From: VGRW01 sp031396695
GTDB taxonomy: Bacteria; Myxococcota_A; UBA9160; SZUA-336
NCBI GenBank assembly: GCA_031396695.1
Contig: JANNLG010000160.1
Coordinates: forward strand, 1-16,054
Length of the DNA stretch: 16,054 nt
Direction of reading: 5' to 3'
The position numbers and the translations under genes are program-made. Within the stretch, counting starts at the first letter, position 1, and every line of letters starts with the position of its first letter. The notes below the pieces were generated by a model. That model was given only the letters and a program-made list of their open reading frames with translations. It was not told the origin of the DNA and did not search any database. Positions 1 through 7,625 of this stretch are shown here, piece by piece.

Positions 1-2
1 TG

Positions 3-611
3 GTCGACGCGCTCGCGCTGAAGGACGTCTACGGCTTCGAGGCGCTGCGCTACTTCATGCTGCGCGAGATGTCGTTCGGCGTCGACGCGGAGTTCTCGGA
101 AGAAGCGCTGGTCGCGCGGCTGAACGCCGACCTCGCGAACGATCTCGGCAATCTCGTGTCGCGCTCGCTCGGCATGCTCGGCAAGTACCACGCGGGCCGG
201 GTGCCCGAGGGCGCGGGCGAGAGCGAGCTGCGCGCGATCGCCGCGCGCGTCGCGGTCGACGTCGACCGGCACGTGCGCGCGTTCTCGACCCAGCGCGCGC
301 TGGCGTCCCTCTGGGAGCTGGTCGGCGCAGCGAACAAGTACGTCGACAGCTCCTCGCCCTGGGTGCTCGCGAAGGATCCCGCGCGCGCAGGAGAGCTCGC
401 GACCGTGATGTACGAGCTGTTCGAGTGCATTCGCGTGATCGCCTGCCTGCTCGCGGCGTTCATGCCCGAGACCAGCGCGAAGATCCTGGCCGCGCTCGGC
501 GCCGACGCTGCAGCGGGCACGCTCGCGCAGCAGCTCGTCTGGGGCGGGCTCGCTCCCGGCGCGCAGACCCGTAAGGGCGACGCGCTCTTCCCGCGCATCG
601 AGGCTTCGTGA
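3..611 (+). CDS. metG: Methionyl-tRNA synthetase, C-terminal part (5' end outside window)
   Basis: This is the 3' portion of a class I methionyl-tRNA synthetase, the cytoplasmic enzyme that charges tRNA-Met. The frame is open from the window edge, and 202 residues precede the TGA. The visible part begins just after where the KMSKS loop should lie: VDALALKDVYGFEALRYF, then LREMSFGVDAEFS, matches the family's post-KMSKS stretch. The helical anticodon-binding domain follows (NDLGNLVSR near residue 43, ANKYVDSSSPWVLAKD near residue 110). It ends with KGDALFPRIE, after which many MetRS continue into a tRNA-binding/dimerisation domain. Here the protein stops three residues later, so it is the short form without that domain. 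The TGA overlaps the GTG start of the TatD gene (GTGA), suggesting coupled translation. Confidence 0.95.
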   Translation, partial: VDALALKDVYGFEALRYFMLREMSFGVDAEFSEEALVARLNADLANDLGNLVSRSLGMLGKYHAGRVPEGAGESELRAIAARVAVDVDRHVRAFSTQRALASLWELVGAANKYVDSSSPWVLAKDPARAGELATVMYELFECIRVIACLLAAFMPETSAKILAALGADAAAGTLAQQLVWGGLAPGAQTRKGDALFPRIEAS

Positions 612-1411
612 AGCTGTTCGACAGCCACGCGCACATCGGCGCGCCCGAGCTGCTCGCCGACGCGGCCGCGCTGATCGCGCGCGCGCGCGAGGCGGGCGTG
701 CACGGCATGCTCGCCGTCGGCGCGGGCTACGGCGTGGGCGCGAACGCGGGCGCGGTCATGCTCGCCGACGAGAACGCCGGCGTCTGGGCCAGCGTCGGCG
801 TGCACCCGCACGACGCCGCGGAGTGGAGCGTGATCGCCGAGACCGCGCTCGACGGCTGGCTCGGTCACTCGCGCGTGGTCGCGGTCGGTGAGTGCGGCCT
901 CGACTATTGGTACGAGCACTCGCCGCGCGAGGAGCAGAGACAGGCGCTGCGCGCGCAGATCCGTCTCGCGCGCGCGGTCGACAAGCCGCTCGTGATCCAC
1001 GTGCGGCCGAGCCGCGGCACGCGCGACGCGTTCGACGAGATCGTCGCGATCTTCGACGACGGTGGCGCGGAGCGCGTCGGCGGCGTGATCCACTGCTTCA
1101 CCGGCGACCTGCCTTTCGCGAACGAGTGTCTCGCGCGCGGCTTCGACATCTCCTTCTCCGGAATCCTCACCTTCAACAACGCCGCCGATCTGCGCGCGGT
1201 CGCGAAGGCGCTGCCGCTCGAGCGGCTGCTGGTCGAGACCGATTCGCCGCTGCTCGCGCCGGTTCCGCACCGCGGGCGACGCAACGAGCCAGCCTGGGTC
1301 GCGCACGTGGTCGAGTGTCTGGCCGGGCTGCACGAGACGTCCGCCGACACGATCGCCTCGTGCACCGACGAGCGAGCGCGCGCGCTGTTCCGGATCGGGA
1401 ACGCTTCGTGA
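608..1411 (+). CDS. tatD: TatD family metal-dependent hydrolase / DNase
   Basis: A 267-residue TatD-family amidohydrolase-fold protein, the usual family length. Members are metal-dependent nucleases linked to 3'-5' DNA/RNA trimming and DNA repair. Metal-site motifs are all present: DSHAH (residues 5-9), GECGLDY with Glu95 (94-100), IHVR with His131, HCFTG with His162, and ETDSP with Asp212 (210-214). The family C-terminal block PHRGRRNEP is at 220-228. The start is GTG, overlapping the metG stop as GTGA, with GAGG a few bases upstream. The 3' end overlaps the next gene in the same way, so metG, tatD and suhB read as one operon. Family assignment is secure. The in vivo substrate cannot be read from the sequence. 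Confidence 0.95.
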   Translation: MKLFDSHAHIGAPELLADAAALIARAREAGVHGMLAVGAGYGVGANAGAVMLADENAGVWASVGVHPHDAAEWSVIAETALDGWLGHSRVVAVGECGLDYWYEHSPREEQRQALRAQIRLARAVDKPLVIHVRPSRGTRDAFDEIVAIFDDGGAERVGGVIHCFTGDLPFANECLARGFDISFSGILTFNNAADLRAVAKALPLERLLVETDSPLLAPVPHRGRRNEPAWVAHVVECLAGLHETSADTIASCTDERARALFRIGNAS

Positions 1412-2181
1412 ACGAGCTGCTCGCGCTCGCGACTTCGCTCGCGCGCGAGGCCGGTGCGATCGCGCGCGAGCGCTTCCACGACCCCCGCACGATCGCCACC
1501 AAGTCGAGCGAGATCGATCTGGTCACCGACGTCGACCACGCGCTCGACGCGCTGCTGCGCGGCCGCATCCTCGACGCGCGCCCGAACGACGGTCTGCTCA
1601 CGGAGGAAAACTCCGCGCACGCGGGCACGAGCGGCGTACGCTGGGTCGTCGACCCGCTCGACGGCACCACCAACTACGCGCACGCCTACCCGCACTTCTC
1701 GATCTCGATCGGCGTCGAGGTCGACGGTGTGCGCCACGCGGGCGTGGTCTACGACCCGATGCGCGACGAGCTGTTCGCGGCCGAGCTCGGCCGCGGCGCC
1801 ACGCTCAACGGCCGCGCGATCGCGGTGTCGAAGATCGCCGAGCTGCGCCGCGCGCTGCTCGCGACCGGCTTCGCCTACGACGTGCACACGCGGCGCACGC
1901 CGAACCTGAACTACTTCGAGCGCTTCGTCGCGCGCGCGCAGGCGATCCGGCGCGCGGGCTCCGCCGCGCTCGACTTCGCCTACGTCGCCTGCGGCCGCTT
2001 CGAGGGCTACTGGGAGCTGCACCTCGCGCCTTGGGACGTGGCCGCCGGTCTTCTGCTCGTCGACGAGGCTGGCGGACGCACGAGCGACTTCGACGGCGCG
2101 CCGCCGCCGGCGACCGGCGCGCGCATCGTCGCGAGCAACGGCGCGGCGCATGAAGCGATGCTCGAGGTGCTCAGGGACTAA
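1408..2181 (+). CDS. suhB: Inositol monophosphatase family protein (SuhB-like)
   Basis: A 257-residue Mg-dependent sugar-phosphatase-fold protein of the inositol monophosphatase family, of normal length. Visible catalytic motifs are the EE pair at 66-67, motif A DPLDGTTNYAH at 82-92 and motif B WDVAAGLLLVDEAGG at 209-223. These supply the metal-binding Glu and Asp residues. Family members dephosphorylate inositol-1-phosphate or related sugar phosphates; the E. coli homologue SuhB also acts in rRNA transcription antitermination. The GTG start at 1408 overlaps the tatD stop as GTGA. The frame extends far upstream without a stop, but upstream translation is antisense-like noise over tatD, so the coupled GTG is preferred. 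The last 11 nt overlap the convergent DUF4340 gene, which leaves no room for a separate terminator. Confidence 0.93.
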   Translation: MNELLALATSLAREAGAIARERFHDPRTIATKSSEIDLVTDVDHALDALLRGRILDARPNDGLLTEENSAHAGTSGVRWVVDPLDGTTNYAHAYPHFSISIGVEVDGVRHAGVVYDPMRDELFAAELGRGATLNGRAIAVSKIAELRRALLATGFAYDVHTRRTPNLNYFERFVARAQAIRRAGSAALDFAYVACGRFEGYWELHLAPWDVAAGLLLVDEAGGRTSDFDGAPPPATGARIVASNGAAHEAMLEVLRD

Positions 2182-3586
2182 CGGGCTCGGTGACCGGTTC
2201 CGCCGCGGGCTCGATCACCGCGGCCGGGGTCGGCGCGGCTTTCACGAGCAAGTTCGCGAAGGCCTCGGGCGAGAGAGGCATCTCGCGACCGATGTCGTTC
2301 GTCACGCGCCACACCCCTGGACTCTGCGAGGACAGCGCGGGCAGGCCTTTCTCGGGGTGCGGATCGCCGAAGCGGAGCTCCCCGAGCAGCGCGCCCTTGT
2401 CGTCGAACGCGCGCACGATCGCGAGCGCCGGCTCGAGGCCGATCTGCGCGCGGTCGAGGCTGGCTTCCTCGAGGCCGGTCGCGTCGACCGCTTCGAGCGC
2501 GTAGACCAGCTCCTCGACCTTCTGCGCTTGCAGCTCGACGCCCGCGTCTTCCGACTTCCAGACGTCGCCGTCGCGCTTAAGGCGATGCGAGGCGCCGCCG
2601 CGCGGAAACGCGAACTCGAGCGCGCGCACCTGCTCGACGTCGAGCGTCAGCACTCGCTTCGCGCGGTAGTCGAAGTACGCGCGCGGCACGCTGGTCAGCA
2701 CGCGCTCGTTCAGCTCGAGGATCACCGGGTCGCCCGCGCGCTCGAGCCAGGTCCTGGAGTCCGCGGCGCCGAGCTCTATGCGCTCTTCGACAGCGCCCGC
2801 GCGCGCGACGATCTCGACCTCCGGACTCTCGAGTCCGTACTCCTTCGCCGGCTTCGGCGCATCCTCGAACGCGCTCGCGCGGCCGAGCGCGAGATCGTCG
2901 AGCACGCGCCGGATCCGCTCGTCGTCAGCCGGCGCGTTCTCGGGCTCGACTAGCGTCCAGCCTGCCTCGGTCCTTTTCGCATGCACGACCAGGGCGCCGC
3001 CCGCGCGCACCGTGAGCTCGTCGACGGCATCGGGCGCGAGCCGGAGCAGCCGCTTGTCGCGCAGCTCGACGAGCGACGGTGTCAGTCCGCCGAGTGAGCC
3101 TTCCGACACCACGAAGAGTCGGTTCGGGTCGTTCGCGAGCTCGACGTAGCGCCCGCCGCCCACGGGCGTGCTGCCGCCGAGGTAGAGCGTGCGCGGCTCG
3201 CCCTCGCCTGCCTTCACCGCAAGACGTTTGCGCGCCGCGCCCAGCCCGAACGGCTCGAGGTCCGCGGGGTGTGCGTCGATCGTGGCCGTTGACGCGAGCT
3301 TCTCGAGCGCGCGCAGCGCGCGCTCGACCGCGTCGGCGTCGGCCGGATAGCTCACGGGCGCAGTCAGCTTCCAGCGCGCCGCGTCCTCGCGCACAAGGAC
3401 AGCTTCTACACCGTCCGATGTCACCAGCTCGAGCGCGCTAACGGTCGCAGGCTCGAGCGCGAAGATCACGCGCGCAGCCGCCTCCGCTTCGGCTTTCTGC
3501 TCGCCGCCGCGGATCTCGACGAACCACACGTAGGCGCCGAGCGCGAGCGCGGCGACGACGAGTGCGAGCGTGCCGCGCAGCTTCAC
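2171..3586 (-). CDS. DUF4340 domain-containing membrane-anchored protein
   Basis: A 471-residue protein with one N-terminal membrane anchor (about residues 7-24, LALVVAALALGAYVWFV) and a large, probably extracytoplasmic, remainder. The pattern matches DUF4340: an early 'W.L..P...PAD...V...L..L' block (here WKLTAPVSYPADADAVERAL) and a later similar repeat with VWKSEDAGVELQ. It ends in a proline/glutamate-rich tail (AAEPVTEPVSP). The start is GTG. The gene lies one nucleotide downstream of the gldG stop and is the last gene of the gldA-gldF-gldG run. DUF4340 proteins are commonly found next to GldG-type genes and probably work with that ABC complex, but no biochemical role is established. The stop overlaps the end of suhB on the other strand. 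Confidence 0.85.
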   Translation of the reverse strand: MKLRGTLALVVAALALGAYVWFVEIRGGEQKAEAEAAARVIFALEPATVSALELVTSDGVEAVLVREDAARWKLTAPVSYPADADAVERALRALEKLASTATIDAHPADLEPFGLGAARKRLAVKAGEGEPRTLYLGGSTPVGGGRYVELANDPNRLFVVSEGSLGGLTPSLVELRDKRLLRLAPDAVDELTVRAGGALVVHAKRTEAGWTLVEPENAPADDERIRRVLDDLALGRASAFEDAPKPAKEYGLESPEVEIVARAGAVEERIELGAADSRTWLERAGDPVILELNERVLTSVPRAYFDYRAKRVLTLDVEQVRALEFAFPRGGASHRLKRDGDVWKSEDAGVELQAQKVEELVYALEAVDATGLEEASLDRAQIGLEPALAIVRAFDDKGALLGELRFGDPHPEKGLPALSSQSPGVWRVTNDIGREMPLSPEAFANLLVKAAPTPAAVIEPAAEPVTEPVSP

Positions 3587-3587
3587 G

Positions 3588-5123
3588 TCAGGTCCGCCGG
3601 CGCCACCAGCTCACGACCCCGAGCAGGAGAATCGCCTCGGGTAGCGCGAAGAGCGCCAGGAAGCGGAAGTTGGCGAACTGCTCCAGCGTCATGTTCACCG
3701 AGGCCACGCGCGGCCGCTTGCGATCGATGGTGGCGAATTCCTCGGAGCCGGTGAGCCAGCTCGCGGTGTTCAGGAACAGATCTCCGTTGTAGAACTGCGT
3801 CACGTAGCGGTTGCGCATGAAGTCGGAGTCGCCGAACACGACCAGCCGCGCGCCGCGCGTCTTGCCCTCTGGCGGCGTGAACTCACGCGCGACCGCGATC
3901 GCGATCGGCCCGGGCGTGTCGACGCCGGCGTCCAGCCCGACGGGCTGCGACGCCAGCAGGCCCGCGGTGTCGGTCTCGCCCCAGCTCGTGTCGGTGGTGG
4001 TCGCGAGATCGACCAGCGTCACGTCGGAGCCCGGCGCCTTGCGAACCGGCCGCGCCAGTCGGAACACGGTCGGGTTTCCGACCAGCTTCTCCGTGATCGG
4101 GTGCGCGCCGTAGGTTTGAACCACCGGCTGTACACCGAGCTGTGGACCCGCGAAGAGCTGGAGTTGCTGCTCGACCACGATCTCGCTGCCGAGCTCGATG
4201 CCCCACTTGGCGAGCTGCCCCTCGAGGTTCGTGTTCATGGTCGGATCCGCGGCCACCATGACCGAGCCGCCCTTCTGCAGGTACTGATCGAGCAGCTCGA
4301 GCTCGCGGTCCTGCAGCGCGTGGTCGGGACCGGCGACGATCACTGCGTCCGCGTCGTCTGGCACCGCGGCCTCGTTCGCGAGCAGGAGCTCCGCGACGGT
4401 GACGTTCTCGTCCTCGAGCCCGCCGCGCACGGCCGACGCGCCCGGACCCTTCTCGTCGTTGGGACCGGCCTCGCCGTGGCCCTTCAGGAAGTAGATCTTC
4501 TTCTTCGTCGACACCGCTTGGCGTATGGCGCGCGTGAGCGACTGCTCACTCACGTCCACCGCCTTCACGGTTCCCTTGGCGGTCTCGCACGGACCGTCGC
4601 ACACGACCACCACGCCTTCCTTGCTCGCAATCTGGAACTTGTGCGCGAGATCGGGGCGCTCGTTTGGATCGAAGTACTGCACCTTCACGCGCGGGCTCAC
4701 GTACTCGTACTTGTCGAGCTCCTGCTTCGCGGGCCGCTCGCCGCCGCGCGTGTAGAAGGCGTAGATCTCCACCAAGCCGTCGTCGGGGATCGCGGCCAGC
4801 ACGTCCACCGTGCCTTGCGTGAGCGAGTGCGACTGCGACTCGGTCCAGTCCCAGTGCACTGGATGACGGGTCGAGAGCCACGCCAGCACGCCGCACATGC
4901 CGAGCACGAGCGCCGTCTGCACCAGCACGTTCGCGCCGCCTCGCGCGGTCGACGAGCCGACCAGCTCGCCGAGGCGTCCCGCGCTTCGTACGGCCGCGTA
5001 GACGAGCAGGCCGAGCCCGAGCAGAAGATGCACGCCGACGATCGCCGGCGAGGCCGCGGCGAACAGGCCGAACAGTCCGAAGACCGAGAGGATGGTGCCG
5101 AGGATCGCGAGCAGCGTCTCCAT
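3588..5123 (-). CDS. gldG: GldG family ABC-2 system auxiliary protein
   Basis: A 511-residue GldG-like protein. It has three N-terminal membrane segments (about 5-24, 28-46, 66-83), then a long soluble region and a C-terminal membrane segment (about 486-507) followed by WWRRRT. Soluble-domain landmarks are DWTESQSHSLTQGT (92-105), IYFLKGHGE (210-218), the GGSVMVAADP block (285-293) and VVFGDSDF (428-435), all typical of the GldG/IFT52-like 'uncharacterized ABC transport auxiliary' family. It starts with ATG, with TGGAGGT nine nucleotides upstream inside the end of gldF. In Bacteroidota, GldA, GldF and GldG are needed for gliding; in other phyla the transported substrate is unknown. Here it sits between gldF and the DUF4340 gene in a tight operon. 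Confidence 0.9.
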   Translation of the reverse strand: METLLAILGTILSVFGLFGLFAAASPAIVGVHLLLGLGLLVYAAVRSAGRLGELVGSSTARGGANVLVQTALVLGMCGVLAWLSTRHPVHWDWTESQSHSLTQGTVDVLAAIPDDGLVEIYAFYTRGGERPAKQELDKYEYVSPRVKVQYFDPNERPDLAHKFQIASKEGVVVVCDGPCETAKGTVKAVDVSEQSLTRAIRQAVSTKKKIYFLKGHGEAGPNDEKGPGASAVRGGLEDENVTVAELLLANEAAVPDDADAVIVAGPDHALQDRELELLDQYLQKGGSVMVAADPTMNTNLEGQLAKWGIELGSEIVVEQQLQLFAGPQLGVQPVVQTYGAHPITEKLVGNPTVFRLARPVRKAPGSDVTLVDLATTTDTSWGETDTAGLLASQPVGLDAGVDTPGPIAIAVAREFTPPEGKTRGARLVVFGDSDFMRNRYVTQFYNGDLFLNTASWLTGSEEFATIDRKRPRVASVNMTLEQFANFRFLALFALPEAILLLGVVSWWRRRT

Positions 5124-5130
5124 CGCCGAC

Positions 5131-5907
5131 CTACCTCCAGCGCAGCGAGTCGACCGCCGCGCGGGCCAGCGCGAGCGACGCGAAGATGATCAGTCCAAAA
5201 TACGCGAGGTCCTCGGAGCGGACGTTGCCCGCGAGCCCGGCTTCGTAGTGCGTGCTCGTGCCGAGCCAGCGCAGCACGGACTTCATGGTGTCGCTCTGCG
5301 AGCTCTCGGCCGCGAACGGAATCAGGAGCAGCACTAGCGCCACCGCCACGCCCACCAGGCCCGCCACGATCTGGCTGCGCGTCAGCGCGGAGATGAAACA
5401 GCACAGCGCCGCGAGCGTGAGCGAATAGAGCAGGAGCGTCTGCAGCCCCGCGAGCGTCTGCCACGGCTCCGGGTCGCCGTACAAGAACAGCAGCAGCGGA
5501 TACAGCCCCGTCAGGACCGTGACCAGCGCGAGCAGGCCCGCGATCGCCAGGAACTTTCCGAGCACGATCTCGGTGCTCGAGACGGGGCTCGTGAGCAGAA
5601 GCTCGATCGAGCCGGTGGCGCGCTCTTCGGCGAACGCGCGCATCGCCAGCAGCGGCACCACGAAGGCCAGGAAGATCGCGAAGGTCGAGAACGACTGCGC
5701 GATTACGATCGACTGCAGGTTCCACTGCTCGAGCAGCTGCGTCATGCCGAGCGCCTGGATCTGTTCGAGCTGCACCAGGAACATGCCCAGGCTCGCGAAG
5801 AACACGAAGCCCGCGAACAGCATGTAGACCGCGATCAGCACGTAGGCGACCGGCGTCGCGAAGATCGAGCTCAGCTCGCGGCCGGCGATGGCCAGTGCGT
5901 GACTCAT
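5131..5907 (-). CDS. gldF: ABC-2 type transporter permease, GldF-like
   Basis: A 258-residue integral membrane protein with about six hydrophobic segments, the expected size for a GldF/ABC-2 permease. The N-terminus (MSHALAIAGRELSSIFATP) and the segment AFAEERATGSIELLLTSPVS (residues about 91-110) are hallmark ABC-2 permease features. The second is the cytoplasmic coupling-helix region. The ATG start overlaps the gldA stop in an ATGA quartet, so ATPase and permease are translationally coupled. It should form the membrane channel of the complex with GldA as the motor and GldG as partner. The substrate is not predictable from sequence. Confidence 0.92.
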   Translation of the reverse strand: MSHALAIAGRELSSIFATPVAYVLIAVYMLFAGFVFFASLGMFLVQLEQIQALGMTQLLEQWNLQSIVIAQSFSTFAIFLAFVVPLLAMRAFAEERATGSIELLLTSPVSSTEIVLGKFLAIAGLLALVTVLTGLYPLLLFLYGDPEPWQTLAGLQTLLLYSLTLAALCCFISALTRSQIVAGLVGVAVALVLLLIPFAAESSQSDTMKSVLRWLGTSTHYEAGLAGNVRSEDLAYFGLIIFASLALARAAVDSLRWR

Positions 5908-6686
5908 GGCTCTGCCTCCACGACCGCGCTGACCGCGGCCTTCGCGGCCGCCGCAGATTCGGCGTCGCGGCTCGCGGCCGCCTGCACCTCGCGCACGAAT
6001 ACCTGTTCGAGCGAGCCCTGCTCGCGCAGCGCGTCGAGCCGCGCGTCCACGCGCAGCTGACCGTACGCGATCAGCAGCACGCGCTGACAGATCGCTTCGA
6101 CCTCGGCCAGGATGTGAGTCGACAGGATGACCGTGCGCCCCTCCTCGGCCGACAGTCTCCGGATCAGCTCGCGGATCTCCGCGATCTGGATCGGGTCGAG
6201 GCCCGAGGTCGGCTCATCGAGGATCAGCACCGCGGGCTCGTGCACGATCGCCTGCGCCAGACCGACGCGCTGGCGATAGCCCTTCGAGAGCGTGCGGATC
6301 ACGCGGTTGCCGACCGACTCGAGCCCGCACGCGTGGATCGCCCGTTCCACCTTCGCAGAGCGCTGCGCGCGCGGCACGTCGTGCAGCGTCGCGACGTAGC
6401 GCACGTAGTCGCACACGCGCATCTCCGGGTACAGCGGCGGCGTCTCGGGCAGGTAGCCGGTGACGCGTTTCGCTGCGCTCGGCTCGAGCGCGAGATCGAA
6501 TCCGCCGACGATTGCGCGGCCCTCGCTCGGCGGCAGGTAGCCGGTCAGGATGCGCATGGTGGTCGTCTTACCGGCGCCGTTCGGCCCGAGGAATCCGACG
6601 ACCTCGGACTTCGCGATCTCGAAGGAGACGTCGCGAATCGCGGTGAGACCTCCGTAGCGCTTGGTCAGTGCATCCGCCTTGATCAA
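5904..6686 (-). CDS. gldA: ABC transporter ATP-binding protein, GldA-like
   Basis: A 260-residue ABC ATPase. Walker A is GPNGAGKTT (34-42), the Q-loop region YLPETPPLYPEM lies near 79-89, the signature is LSKGYRQR (133-140), Walker B is LILDEP (154-159) and the H-loop is STHIL (His191). The YLPE and LSKGYRQR variants are what GldA/ABC-2 export ATPases normally show. An Ala/Glu-rich tail follows residue 235. The chosen start is TTG at 6686, because a strong Shine-Dalgarno (GGGAGGGGGG) ends six nucleotides before it and TTG-ATC-AAG begins the conserved 'IKA..LTKRYG' N-terminus. It is first in the gldA-gldF-gldG-DUF4340 operon and follows a possible promoter in the 96-nt gap upstream. Confidence 0.92.
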   Translation of the reverse strand: MIKADALTKRYGGLTAIRDVSFEIAKSEVVGFLGPNGAGKTTTMRILTGYLPPSEGRAIVGGFDLALEPSAAKRVTGYLPETPPLYPEMRVCDYVRYVATLHDVPRAQRSAKVERAIHACGLESVGNRVIRTLSKGYRQRVGLAQAIVHEPAVLILDEPTSGLDPIQIAEIRELIRRLSAEEGRTVILSTHILAEVEAICQRVLLIAYGQLRVDARLDALREQGSLEQVFVREVQAAASRDAESAAAAKAAVSAVVEAEP

Positions 6687-6692
6687 GTGCCG

Positions 6693-6703
6693 ACCCCCCT
6701 CCC
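6693..6703 (-). promoter_or_regulatory. Strong Shine-Dalgarno for gldA TTG start
   Basis: On the minus strand the sequence reads GGGAGGGGGGT and ends six nucleotides before the TTG at 6686. It is the clearest ribosome-binding site in the window and decides the non-ATG start of gldA. Confidence 0.6.
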
Positions 6704-6737
6704 GAGCATCGCGAGCGGCCTCGCGACGAGCGGCGGG

Positions 6738-6765
6738 AGTTTAACCCGCGCGATCGGTTGGGCAA
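6738..6765 (-). promoter_or_regulatory. Possible sigma-70-type promoter for the gldA operon
   Basis: On the minus strand TTGCCC (6760-6765) and TAAACT (6738-6743) are separated by 16 nt. They resemble -35 and -10 boxes and lie about 50 nt upstream of the gldA start. This is the only AT-richer patch in the gap between oppC and gldA. The -10-like box sits in the loop of an imperfect palindrome (GCGGG-N7-CCCGC, 6733-6749) that could be an operator. No experimental support is available from sequence. Confidence 0.3.
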
Positions 6766-6782
6766 GCGTGTGCCGACGTGAT

Positions 6783-7625
6783 CTAAAGCCGCCGGCGCGG
6801 GTCGAGCACCGCGCGCAGCGTCTCGCCGAGCAAGTGGAAGCCGACCAGCGCGAGCAGGATCGCGAGACACGGGAAGATGATCAGATGGGGATAGGAGCGC
6901 ATCGCTTCGAAGCCGTCGCTGGCCAGTGTTCCCCAGCTCGAGAACGGCGGCTGGATGCCGAGTCCGATGAACGAGAGCGTCGATTCGGCCAGGATCGCGG
7001 CCGGAATCTGGAACGCGGCCGCGACCAGGATCGGCCCCGCGATGTTGGGCAGCACGTGGCGCAGCAGGATGCGGCGATCGCGCAGGCCGAGCGCGCGTGC
7101 GGCCTCGACCCAGGTCTCCTCGCGCGCCTGCAACACCAGCGCGCGCACCAGCCGCGCCACCCCGACCCAGCCCACGAAGCCGAGCGCCACGACCAGCGCC
7201 GCGACGCGGCGCGCGATGTCGGGAACACCGGCGAGCGTCACCTGCAGCACCTCGATCAGGAGCACGATCACGAGCACGTCGGGCAGCGCGTAGACCACGT
7301 CGACCACGCGCATCATCGCGCCGTCGACGCGGCCGCCGAGCCATCCGGCCAGCAGCCCGTAGCCGAGCCCGATCGCGAGCGCGAGCGCGGTCGCGCCGAC
7401 CGCGACCAAGAGCGATACACGAGCGCCCTCCGCTACGCGCGCGAGCTGATCGCGGCCGAGCGCGTCCGTGCCCAGCCAGTGCGCGCGCGAGGGTGGCTCG
7501 AGCGCGTGCGCCGCGTCCTGCGCGTCGTAGCGATGCCCCGCCAGGCGGTCGCCCGAGAGCGCGACGACGACCAGCGCCGCGATCAGCAGCGCGCCGAGCG
7601 CGCCCGCGAGCTTCGAACCCGTCAC
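6783..7625 (-). CDS. oppC: Peptide-type ABC transporter permease (OppC/DppC family)
   Basis: A 280-residue inner-membrane permease of the binding-protein-dependent OppC/DppC type. Diagnostic features are the N-terminal membrane segment (about 8-24), the HWLGTDALGRDQLARV block (49-64) that marks OppC-type subunits, and the EAA loop (EAARALGLRDRRILLRHVLPN, about 174-194) that docks with the ATPase. STLSFIGLGIQPP (215-227) and the C-terminal LGETLRAVLDPR (266-277) also fit. The GTG start overlaps the oppB stop as GTGA. It is the last gene of the long envelope operon. No OppD or OppF ATPase gene follows; the next gene is gldA, an ABC-2 type ATPase belonging to another system. Substrate could be peptides or other small solutes; family-level certainty is high. 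Confidence 0.93.
   Translation of the reverse strand: MTGSKLAGALGALLIAALVVVALSGDRLAGHRYDAQDAAHALEPPSRAHWLGTDALGRDQLARVAEGARVSLLVAVGATALALAIGLGYGLLAGWLGGRVDGAMMRVVDVVYALPDVLVIVLLIEVLQVTLAGVPDIARRVAALVVALGFVGWVGVARLVRALVLQAREETWVEAARALGLRDRRILLRHVLPNIAGPILVAAAFQIPAAILAESTLSFIGLGIQPPFSSWGTLASDGFEAMRSYPHLIIFPCLAILLALVGFHLLGETLRAVLDPRRRL

Noticed and set aside
676..689. Alternating CG tract (seven CG units), with similar runs elsewhere
   Set aside because: It falls inside tatD codons for Ala and Arg and reflects codon use; there is no evidence for a regulatory or structural role.
904..2151. Long minus-strand open frames opposite tatD and suhB
   Set aside because: The plus-strand proteins carry complete catalytic motifs; the antisense products are Arg/Ala/Val-rich with no domain.
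5904..6686. LSKGYRQR in GldA considered as a degenerate ABC signature
   Set aside because: This variant is typical of GldA-like and other ABC-2 export ATPases, so it is not evidence of lost function.
6733..6749. Hairpin after oppC considered as an intrinsic terminator
   Set aside because: The stem is only five base pairs and no U-tract follows in the direction of transcription.
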